Assembly: GCF_026163565.1 (NCBI RefSeq)
Contig: NZ_JAPDKN010000054.1
Location: forward strand, 1 to 35,467
Length of the DNA stretch: 35,467 nt
Source of the DNA: Chryseobacterium sp. YIM B08800
GTDB lineage: Bacteria; Bacteroidota; Bacteroidia; Flavobacteriales; Weeksellaceae
Reading direction: 5' to 3'
The position numbers and the translations under genes were made by a program. Within the stretch, counting starts at the first letter, position 1. Each line of letters begins with the position of its first letter. Shown here in pieces: positions 7,459 through 11,629 of the stretch. The notes beneath the pieces are model-generated. The model had not been told where the DNA came from, ran no database searches, and was given only the letters and a program-made list of their open reading frames with translations.

Positions 7459-8004
7459 TTAATTTTTTAAAACTTGATACAATAATTTCGCTGTGTTAAA
7501 AGAATCATCTGCACCATTATGATTACTCCCTTCAAATTCTATATTTCTTGCCTGAAGTTCTTTCAATAGTCCAATTGGCTTTTCACCAATCATTAAACTT
7601 ATCAATACCTTCAAATCAAGATACGTTTCACTAAAGGGAAATTTAACATCAAATTCTTGGCATTGACTTTCCATAATTGATTTGTCAAATCCACCATAAC
7701 CGGCGTATGTTCTTCGTAATGAATTGTATCTGTTTTTGATATTTGAACAGGCTTCTTTAAAAGAAACCCCTTCTTTTTCTAACTTTTCAGGCGTAATTCC
7801 TGTCAATTTTGTACAATACTCGCTTACTTCCGATTGTGTCGGTTTTATCAAATAACTTCTTTTGTCTTCGATACTTCCATCTGACATATTGAGTTTACAA
7901 ATTCCGATTTCGATAATTTCTTTTTTTTGATCTTCAGGAGTCTGTCCTTTTTCCCAACAGGTGGCTTCGATATCTATGACAATTACTTTGTCGTATAAAA
8001 ACAT
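7459..8004 (-). CDS. DEDDh 3'-5' exonuclease, KapD/ERI1-like (copy 3)
   Basis: Third member of the local exonuclease family, 181 residues, with all catalytic residues: Asp11 and Glu13 (IDIEATCW), Asp107 (GGFD), His162 and Asp167 (NHNGADD). It shares YCTKLTGITPEKLEKEGVSF with the corresponding region of copy 2 but diverges elsewhere. It is separated from copies 1 and 2 by the ligase and phosphoesterase genes, so it is not a simple tandem duplicate. It heads a two-gene unit with the DinB-like gene. Three intact copies in under 5 kb suggest specialised substrates rather than redundancy. Confidence 0.9.
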   Translation of the reverse strand: MFLYDKVIVIDIEATCWEKGQTPEDQKKEIIEIGICKLNMSDGSIEDKRSYLIKPTQSEVSEYCTKLTGITPEKLEKEGVSFKEACSNIKNRYNSLRRTYAGYGGFDKSIMESQCQEFDVKFPFSETYLDLKVLISLMIGEKPIGLLKELQARNIEFEGSNHNGADDSFNTAKLLYQVLKN

Positions 8005-8033
8005 TTTAATTTATTTTTTAGATGGATGCTAGA

Positions 8034-8101
8034 AGCTGGATGAGGGAAGCTAAATTCATACTCTTAAGAAACTTCCATCTCCCATCATCCCACTTCCAGC
8101 T
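8034..8101. repeat. Intergenic inverted repeat (AGCTGGA...TCCAGCT)
   Basis: AGCTGGA (8034-8040) and TCCAGCT (8095-8101) bound a spacer with a second GGGAAG/CTTCC pairing, giving an imperfect hairpin between the YkuK-like and exonuclease genes. A related GGAAG/CTTCCAGC-rich spacer lies at 4150-4222 upstream of exonuclease copy 1. Confidence 0.5.
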
Positions 8102-8104
8102 ATT

Positions 8105-8590
8105 TTACACCATCATATCAGCACAATTTGAACTTGCGAATGCGTAAGGTTTTGCTTTAAACACATATCCCATTCCCAGAATGTAACCCATTGCGTCTCT
8201 CAAAGCGACGTTGGATTTAAAATCGGGATCGGTGTTAATGTCTGCATGTACCTCCATTTCCACATCATAAGTTTCCAGAATAGAGCAAATGGCATAAGCG
8301 ATTTCCACAGATTTGTTGACTTCGTTCAGCATACGCTCCTTGATACTGATATTCTGTATTTCTCTTTCTTTTCTGATAAAGGTAAACGCTCCTTTTCCTT
8401 CACGAATAAAGACAACTGCCGTAGCATAATTAATGGCATCACCATAAACGTGAGAGTCTGAACCCACACATACTTTCAGTCGATGTCCATTTGCCTGTTC
8501 GCGGATGATGGCTTCTTCTACCAATTGTGTGATAGAATGTTGGAAAATTTTTCCCGTCATGTTTTGCCATGTTTGTTGTTGCGTTTCCAT
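8105..8590 (-). CDS. YkuK/DUF458 family RNase H-like protein
   Basis: A 161-residue protein of the YkuK (DUF458) family, predicted to have an RNase H-like fold. The signature CVGSDSHVYG at about 42-51 places an Asp where RNase H-like enzymes have their first catalytic acid, and VEMEVHADINTDPD supplies further acidic residues. No biochemical role is established to my knowledge. It lies in the same orientation between the small unknown gene upstream (24 nt) and exonuclease copy 3. Its place among nucleases and a ligase fits RNA processing, but that is inference. Confidence 0.82.
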   Translation of the reverse strand: METQQQTWQNMTGKIFQHSITQLVEEAIIREQANGHRLKVCVGSDSHVYGDAINYATAVVFIREGKGAFTFIRKEREIQNISIKERMLNEVNKSVEIAYAICSILETYDVEMEVHADINTDPDFKSNVALRDAMGYILGMGYVFKAKPYAFASSNCADMMV

Positions 8591-8614
8591 TTTTTTTAAG
8601 TGTTTTTATGAAAG

Positions 8615-8923
8615 CTATTTTTTCATTCTTTTTTTGGCTTTCTTCTGTTTAACATTTTTAATTGTGTCTTTGTCATTCATTTCATTAATTTTTCCAACTG
8701 CATCGGTAATATCTGCTGCATCTTTTGTTGTTTTCAACCCCTTCCATGCATCTGTTGCAGAGATTCCTTCTCTTTCCAGTGTTCCTGCATTTTTCAGATA
8801 ACGGGATCCCATGAGCATCGGCTCAGAAAATTCGGCGACTTTAGTACCTGTTTTCATACAAGCTCTGGTCATAGCTCCGATTGAAACCACCGCTATACCA
8901 AATATTTTAAAAGTTTCTTTCAT
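8615..8923 (-). CDS. Small protein of unknown function, Lys-rich C-terminus
   Basis: A 102-residue protein I do not recognise. Residues about 5-18 (FKIFGIAVVSIGAM) are hydrophobic and could be a signal or membrane segment, though weak. The last dozen residues are strongly basic (KQKKAKKRMKK), as in RNA- or membrane-binding tails. It is the first protein gene after the tRNA array, starting 37 nt past tRNA-Gln, and may be transcribed with it. Composition and clean spacing support a real gene. Confidence 0.6.
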   Translation of the reverse strand: MKETFKIFGIAVVSIGAMTRACMKTGTKVAEFSEPMLMGSRYLKNAGTLEREGISATDAWKGLKTTKDAADITDAVGKINEMNDKDTIKNVKQKKAKKRMKK

Positions 8924-8960
8924 GGTTATATTTTTTTGGTTAATAGTATGATTTAAATTG

Positions 8961-9033
8961 TTGATTCATCAGGACTCGAACCTGAACAACAAGAGTCAAA
9001 GTCTTGTGTGCTGACCAATTACACGATGAATCA
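8961..9033 (-). tRNA. tRNA-Gln (TTG)
   Basis: Full cloverleaf: acceptor TGATTCA/TGAATCA, U8-C9 as in other tRNA-Gln, D stem GTGT/GCAC, anticodon stem CAAGA/TCTTG with loop CTTTGAC, T stem TCAGG/CCTGA, discriminator A. CCA is not encoded. It is the last gene of the array. It shares a 20-nt block from the anticodon arm through the T loop with the tRNA-Thr gene at 9460-9530. Confidence 0.92.
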
Positions 9034-9035
9034 AT

Positions 9036-9116
9036 TTATAAGTAATGAGTAATAGGCAATTAGTAATATTTTTTGTGTGTAATTTATTACTCATCGCACA
9101 TTACTTATTACTCATA
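9036..9116. repeat. TAATGAGTAAT spacer hairpin, copy a
   Basis: Spacer between tRNA-Phe and tRNA-Gln. ATGAGTAATA near the left pairs with TATTACTCAT at the right, around a TATTTTTTGTG centre. A close copy fills the next spacer (9200-9281), and shorter relatives occur at 9625-9660 and 142-180. It is probably an interspersed repeat. Confidence 0.6.
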
Positions 9117-9121
9117 TTTCG

Positions 9122-9194
9122 TGGAACAGACAGGAATCGAACCTGTACCTTTAGTTTTTCAGACTAACGTGCAGACCTGCTACACCACTCTTCC
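9122..9194 (-). tRNA. tRNA-Phe (GAA)
   Basis: D stem GTGT/GCAC, anticodon stem TTAGT/ACTAA with loop CTGAAAA, T stem ACAGG/CCTGT, discriminator A. The acceptor GGAAGAG/CTGTTCC has a G5-G68 mismatch, and position 9 is G. CCA is not encoded. The cloverleaf is good, but the mismatch hints at relaxed constraint or lineage divergence. Confidence 0.88.
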
Positions 9195-9199
9195 AAATT

Positions 9200-9281
9200 T
9201 TTATAGGTAATGAGTAATTGGTAATTAGTAATATTTTTTGCGCGTAGTTTATTACTCATTGCACATTAACCCATTACTCAT
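9200..9281. repeat. TAATGAGTAAT spacer hairpin, copy b
   Basis: Near-identical relative of 9036-9116 filling the spacer between tRNA-Glu and tRNA-Phe, with the same ATGAGTAAT/ATTACTCAT pairing and a TATTTTTTGCG centre. Confidence 0.6.
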
Positions 9282-9287
9282 ATTTTG

Positions 9288-9360
9288 CACTCTATAAGGG
9301 AATCGAACCCTTGTTTTCTGCTCGAAAGGCAGGCGTCCTGAACCGTTAGACGAATAGAGC
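9288..9360 (-). tRNA. tRNA-Glu (TTC), copy 2
   Basis: Acceptor GCTCTAT/ATAGAGT (G1-U72 wobble), U8-C9, D stem GTCT/GGAC as in tRNA-Glu generally, anticodon loop CTTTCGA, T stem AAGGG/CCCTT, discriminator G. The outer anticodon-stem pair is mismatched (C27-A43). Position 37 is G rather than the usual A, as in the other Glu gene of the array. CCA is not encoded. Confidence 0.9.
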
Positions 9361-9366
9361 GTTCTT

Positions 9367-9451
9367 GTGAATTGTCAATACAATAGTCAATTAATTTCGT
9401 AGTCAATCTTTAAATTCACTTGCATAGCAAAATTCACTATTCACATTTCAC
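9367..9451. repeat. GTGAATTG spacer repeat, copy 1
   Basis: Spacer element starting GTGAATTGTCAATA and ending in ATTCACTATTCAC plus ATTTCAC. It is the longest and least symmetrical of three related spacer hairpins in the array (also 10665-10737 and 10911-10983). Confidence 0.6.
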
Positions 9452-9459
9452 TTTTTTTG

Positions 9460-9530
9460 ACCACTAACCAGGAGTCGAACCTGAACAACAAGAGTACATT
9501 TCCTGCATGCTTCCTTTACATTATAAGTGG
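9460..9530 (-). tRNA. tRNA-Thr-like (TGT) with A33
   Basis: Acceptor CCACTTA/TTAGTGG (one U-U mismatch), D stem ATGT/GCAT, anticodon stem CAGGA/TCTTG with loop AATGTAC, T stem TCAGG/CCTGG. The loop reads as anticodon TGT, but position 33 is A instead of the nearly invariant U. The discriminator is T. The 3' half from the anticodon arm matches tRNA-Gln of this array, so it looks like a reshuffled duplicate. It may be a pseudogene or a tRNA-like RNA. Only 5 nt separate it from tRNA-Tyr. Confidence 0.65.
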
Positions 9531-9535
9531 TTTTG

Positions 9536-9619
9536 TGAAAGTAGTAGGATTCGAACCTACTCAGCAATGAAGCAACAGATTTACAGTCTGCCCCGACTCT
9601 CCAACTTCGGCGTACTTCC
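9536..9619 (-). tRNA. tRNA-Tyr (GTA), class II
   Basis: Acceptor GGAAGTA/TACTTTC, D stem CCGA/TCGG, anticodon stem GCAGA/TCTGT with loop CTGTAAA, a 14-nt variable arm, T stem GTAGG/CCTAC, discriminator A. Position 8 is C instead of U. The long variable arm is normal for bacterial tRNA-Tyr. CCA is not encoded. It is the evident parent or sister of the tRNA-Cys-like gene at 9790-9871. Confidence 0.88.
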
Positions 9620-9696
9620 CTTTCATGAGTAATAAATAATTGGTAATGAGTAATTTTTCAATTATTTTTTAACCTCTAATTTTTTTGAAGAAAAAC

Positions 9697-9752
9697 AAAG
9701 CCTGTCTTTTATTTTTTGTTTGATGTAAGAACTTCTTCGCTCGACAAACTTT
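9697..9752 (-). ncRNA. Stem-capped repeat element, copy 1 (candidate small RNA)
   Basis: On the minus strand a 5' arm AAAGTTTGTC pairs over 10 bp with a 3' arm GACAGGCTTT (two G-U pairs), enclosing about 36 nt with a conserved AGAAGTTCTTA block and an A-rich stretch. Two further copies follow at 9969-10024 and 10104-10164. The elements occupy tRNA-like slots in the array but have no cloverleaf. Candidate structured RNA; transcription is not demonstrated. Confidence 0.45.
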
Positions 9753-9789
9753 TCTTTTTCTTCGGAACTAATCTCATTTTAGTTATTTG

Positions 9790-9871
9790 AGATGGTTATG
9801 GGATTCAAACCCACTCAGTTTTCACAACGGTTTTGCAGACCGCCCCGACTCTTCCACTTCGGCGAACCATC
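9790..9871 (-). tRNA. tRNA-Cys-like (GCA) with a class II, Tyr-type body
   Basis: Acceptor GATGGTT/AACCATC is perfect; D stem CCGA/TCGG; anticodon stem GCGGT/ACCGT with loop CTGCAAA, so anticodon GCA; a 12-nt variable arm; T stem GTGGG/CCCAT; T loop TTTGAAT with U56 instead of C. The discriminator is U, the main identity base of tRNA-Cys. Ordinary tRNA-Cys is class I, yet this gene shares C8, the D arm and the long variable arm with the adjacent tRNA-Tyr, from which it probably arose. Confidence 0.82.
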
Positions 9872-9968
9872 GTTTTTATTCTAGTTGTTGGTTGATAGTT
9901 GGTAGTTTTTAGATAAAATATCATTTCTAAATTCTAATTTCTAACCTCTAAATTCTTTTCGAAAAAAT

Positions 9969-10024
9969 AAAGCCTGTCTTAATTTTTTGTTTGATATAAG
10001 AACTTCTGCGCTGTGACAAACTTT
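9969..10024 (-). ncRNA. Stem-capped repeat element, copy 2 (candidate small RNA)
   Basis: Same 56-nt length as copy 1, with the same terminal arms AAAGTTTGTC and GACAGGCTTT and the same AGAAGTTCTTA block. The sequence beyond the 3' arm also matches copy 1 (a conserved AACCTCTAA segment on the plus strand), so the duplicated unit is longer than the hairpin. Confidence 0.45.
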
Positions 10025-10103
10025 ATTTTACATAAAAATTTATATTATGTTTAAAACTTCCCTCATTCCTCTTCAATCTTCCAGTCTCAAAGTGAGTTAA
10101 GAA

Positions 10104-10164
10104 AAAGCCTGTCTATATTTTTGTGTTTTTTTGGCGTAAAGATCTTCTGCTCTCGACAAACCTT
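10104..10164 (-). ncRNA. Stem-capped repeat element, copy 3 (candidate small RNA)
   Basis: The most diverged copy, 61 nt. Its 5' arm is AAGGTTTGTC against the same 3' arm GACAGGCTTT, so one pair changes from A-U to G-U and the stem is kept, while the interior differs (AGAAGATCTTTACGCC). Retention of the stem while the interior drifts favours a structural role. Confidence 0.42.
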
Positions 10165-10202
10165 TTCTTTTCTCTTTTTGAAACAATTAACATTTAGTTT
10201 TG

Positions 10203-10274
10203 CGATTCCGGAAAGATTCGAACTTTCAACTTCTGGTTTAACAGACCAACGCTCTACCATTGAGCTACAGAATC
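10203..10274 (-). tRNA. tRNA-Asn (GTT)
   Basis: Acceptor GATTCTG/CGGAATC, U8-A9, D stem GCTC/GAGC, anticodon stem TTGGT/ACCAG with loop CTGTTAA, T stem GAAAG/CTTTC, discriminator G as expected for Asn. CCA is not encoded. It lies 6 nt after tRNA-Met. Confidence 0.93.
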
Positions 10275-10280
10275 ATTTTG

Positions 10281-10354
10281 TAATTTCGGAAGGACTCGAA
10301 CCTTCAACCTTCGGCTTATGAAACCGATACTCTAACCTATTGAGCTACGAAATC
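10281..10354 (-). tRNA. tRNA with CAT anticodon (elongator Met or Ile2)
   Basis: Acceptor GATTTCG/CGAAATT with a G1-U72 pair, D stem GCTC/GAGT, anticodon stem TCGGT/GCCGA with loop TTCATAA, T stem GAAGG/CCTTC, discriminator A. It lacks the three G-C pairs and the 1-72 mismatch of initiator tRNA. Sequence alone does not separate elongator Met from lysidine-modified Ile2. The anticodon stem and T arm nearly match tRNA-Ile and tRNA-Arg of this array. Confidence 0.9.
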
Positions 10355-10359
10355 TTTTG

Positions 10360-10432
10360 CACTCCATAAGAGAATCGAACTCTTATCTACTGCTCGAAAG
10401 GCAGCCGTCCTAAACCATTAGACGAATGGAGC
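10360..10432 (-). tRNA. tRNA-Glu (TTC), copy 1
   Basis: Acceptor GCTCCAT/ATGGAGT, U8-C9, D stem GTCT/GGAC, anticodon stem GCTGC/GCAGT with loop CTTTCGA, T stem AAGAG/CTCTT, discriminator G. It keeps the stem pairing better than copy 2 and shares its G37. It sits 5 nt from tRNA-Met and 6 nt from tRNA-Pro. Confidence 0.92.
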
Positions 10433-10438
10433 AAACTG

Positions 10439-10510
10439 TCTGGAAAGCAAGATTCGAACTTGCGACCTCCCGCGTCCAAGACGGGTAAACAACCACCGTT
10501 ATCTTTCCAG
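10439..10510 (-). tRNA. tRNA-Pro (TGG)
   Basis: Acceptor CTGGAAA/TTTCCAG with the C1-G72 pair, anticodon stem CCCGT/GCGGG with loop CTTGGAC, T stem GCAAG/CTTGC, discriminator A. The D arm is weak (AAC/GTT plus a mismatch) and position 8 is G instead of U. The acceptor, anticodon and T arms are sound, so the tRNA call holds. Confidence 0.85.
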
Positions 10511-10516
10511 TTTTGC

Positions 10517-10575
10517 AGATTCACTTCAAAAATCTTTTCCGAGAGACAGTCGGATCCGAAATTTTCCGTGAATCT
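10517..10575. repeat. Spacer hairpin with a 5-7-5 anticodon-arm-like core
   Basis: AGATTCAC and GTGAATCT enclose an inner TCCGA/TCGGA stem with a 7-nt loop, which on the minus strand reads CTGTCTC. It sits between tRNA-Asp and tRNA-Pro. The outer arms resemble the GTGAAT spacer repeats, so it is probably a diverged member of that family rather than a tRNA. Confidence 0.4.
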
Positions 10576-10578
10576 TTG

Positions 10579-10650
10579 CGGTCTATGCCGGAATCGAACC
10601 CGCAGTGCCTGAGCGACAGTCAGGCAGGTTAGCCATTACCTCAATAGACC
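10579..10650 (-). tRNA. tRNA-Asp (GTC)
   Basis: Acceptor GGTCTAT/ATAGACC, D stem AGGT/ACCT, anticodon stem CCTGA/TCAGG with loop CTGTCGC, T loop TTCGATT, discriminator G as expected for Asp. The T stem GCGGG/CCGGC has one G-G mismatch, and position 37 is G. CCA is not encoded. Confidence 0.9.
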
Positions 10651-10664
10651 TTTTTTATGTAATC

Positions 10665-10737
10665 GTGAATTGTCAATCCGCTTTGCTCGTCAATTTTAGA
10701 TTCACTTGTGAAACAAAATTCACTATTCACAATTCAC
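10665..10737. repeat. GTGAATTG spacer repeat, copy 2
   Basis: A 73-nt element bounded by GTGAATTG and CAATTCAC. Its interior TTTTAGATTCACTT is shared with copy 3. The terminal pairing differs from copy 3 by a compensatory change (T-A here, G-C there). Confidence 0.65.
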
Positions 10738-10743
10738 ACTTTG

Positions 10744-10817
10744 TAATCTCAGAAGGATTCGAACCCTCAACCTTCGGTGTCGTAAACCGACGCTCTATCC
10801 AATTGAGCTATAAGATT
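10744..10817 (-). tRNA. tRNA-Arg (ACG)
   Basis: Acceptor AATCTTA/TGAGATT, U8-A9, D stem GCTC/GAGC, anticodon stem TCGGT/ACCGA with loop TTACGAC, T stem GAGGG/CCTTC, discriminator A. A34 would need conversion to inosine to read CGN codons. It is 8 nt from tRNA-Ile, with which it shares most of its body. Confidence 0.92.
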
Positions 10818-10825
10818 ATATTTTG

Positions 10826-10899
10826 TAATCCCAGAAGGACTCGAACCTTCAACCTTCGGCGTATCAGACCGATGCTCCAACCCATTGAGCTATGAGATT
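10826..10899 (-). tRNA. tRNA-Ile (GAT)
   Basis: Acceptor AATCTCA/TGGGATT, U8-A9, D stem GCTC/GAGC, anticodon stem TCGGT/GCCGA with loop CTGATAC, T stem GAAGG/CCTTC, discriminator A. CCA is not encoded. It is not in an rRNA operon, where tRNA-Ile(GAT) is often found, so this is probably an extra copy. Confidence 0.92.
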
Positions 10900-10910
10900 A
10901 TTTTAATTTA

Positions 10911-10983
10911 GTGAATGGTCAATTCGCTTTATTTGTCAATTTTAGATTCACTTACGAAATAAAATTCACTGTTGACCATTCAC
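10911..10983. repeat. GTGAATGG spacer repeat, copy 3
   Basis: A 73-nt element with a perfect 12-bp terminal inverted repeat, GTGAATGGTCAA and TTGACCATTCAC, between tRNA-His and tRNA-Ile. Same length and interior as copy 2. Confidence 0.7.
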
Positions 10984-10990
10984 ATTTTGG

Positions 10991-11062
10991 GGTATCTTCG
11001 GGGATCGAACCCTGTTCTCCGGTGCCACAAACCGACGCTTTACCAAATAAGCTAAAGAAACC
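10991..11062 (-). tRNA. tRNA-His (GTG), irregular T arm
   Basis: G-1 plus acceptor GTTTCTT/AAGATAC with discriminator C73 gives the eight-pair acceptor typical of tRNA-His (one U-U mismatch). D stem GCTT/AAGC, anticodon stem TCGGT/ACCGG with loop TTGTGGC. The T arm is one nucleotide short, leaving only three or four sound pairs. CCA follows C73 in the DNA, the only such case in the array. It is the first tRNA, starting 3 nt after a terminator-like T run. Confidence 0.82.
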
Positions 11063-11064
11063 AT

Positions 11065-11095
11065 AAAAAAAGCGCCTCTTTTCGGGAGGCGCTTT
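11065..11095 (-). terminator. Intrinsic terminator between the 41-codon gene and tRNA-His
   Basis: A 10-bp stem, AAAGCGCCTC with GAGGCGCTTT, followed on the minus strand by seven T residues, the last of them 3 nt before tRNA-His. It should end the small upstream transcript. Unless read-through or an internal promoter operates, it would also keep that promoter from feeding the tRNA array. Confidence 0.82.
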
Positions 11096-11118
11096 ATATT
11101 TTTTGACGTGTCGCTACA

Positions 11119-11244
11119 TTAGCTGACCCATTTATATAAGCACCTTTTATCCACAAATTCACTATCAAGAATACACGCAAATCCCATCGGCTCTTGTCCG
11201 TCTCGTCCTGAATACTGATTAGATATGTTATGTAATTGTTTCAT
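11119..11244 (-). CDS. Tiny Cys-containing protein A (41 residues)
   Basis: Translation starts MKQLHNISNQYSGRDG and ends DKRCLYKWVS. It is too short for family recognition, with two Cys residues (24 and 35) and no signal peptide. A TTACTTTG box at 11313-11320 lies about 70 nt upstream and a strong terminator follows the stop codon, so it forms a complete small transcription unit. The C-terminal pattern GFACILDSE resembles GYEWMISDE of the second tiny protein. The function is unknown; it could instead be an RNA gene whose open frame is incidental. Confidence 0.5.
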   Translation of the reverse strand: MKQLHNISNQYSGRDGQEPMGFACILDSEFVDKRCLYKWVS

Positions 11245-11573
11245 TATATTCTTGTTGTTTAAAATTGTTTTTTTGAAAAGATCAAAAACGTGTTGCTTTT
11301 AATTTTCGGTTGCAAAGTAAGTATGAAATTTTTAAATCTGCAAATTTATTTTTCAATCAACTATTTGAAAATCAATTAATTATATTGAGTTTTTAGAATA
11401 AGATATTTCTGTCCGTAATATTTTACAGATATCAATTTTACCTAAATGACTGTCTCTCATTGGTTTTCCTATCACGTCTTATTTTCTAATTATTTGTTCA
11501 TTGTTGATTAAATTATTTTCACTTTTATGGTTATTTTTTTTCATTCTAAATAATTTCTGCCCTAAAAACACAA
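11245..11573. other. AT-rich spacer between the two tiny genes
   Basis: It holds the TTACTTTG promoter-like box of the 41-codon gene near 11313-11320. I found no convincing gene in the rest. A 21-codon minus-strand frame (starting MKKNNHKSENN, about 11552 to 11487) is not supported by any signal. Confidence 0.4.
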
Positions 11574-11600
11574 AAAACGCCTCGATGATCGAGGCGTTTT
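11574..11600 (-). terminator. Intrinsic terminator after tiny protein B
   Basis: A 12-bp perfect stem, AAAACGCCTCGA with TCGAGGCGTTTT and a 3-nt loop, running into a T run on the minus strand. The CGCCTC/GAGGCG core is shared with the terminator of the first tiny gene, which suggests the two units arose by duplication. Confidence 0.85.
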
Positions 11601-11629
11601 CACTATATTTTGATTAAATCTTTACGGGT

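Noticed and set aside
10121..10895. Plus-strand open frames containing repeated FEPSTFG/LEPSTFG-like peptides
   Set aside because: These peptides are the antisense translation of T arms and anticodon arms of the tRNA genes on the other strand. They are known spurious proteins of tRNA-rich regions.
9036..10983. CRISPR array
   Set aside because: The repeats are of unequal length, have internal symmetry and alternate with tRNA genes. There are no uniform direct repeats with unique spacers and no cas genes.
8961..11062. Prophage or integrative-element tRNA cluster
   Set aside because: tRNA arrays are often on phages and integrative elements, but no integrase, terminase, capsid or conjugation gene is visible within the window. 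The boundaries could lie outside.
11487..11552. Third small protein of 21 codons between the two tiny genes
   Set aside because: No -7 box at a suitable distance, no terminator, and a composition (mostly Asn, Lys, Ile) expected by chance in AT-rich DNA.
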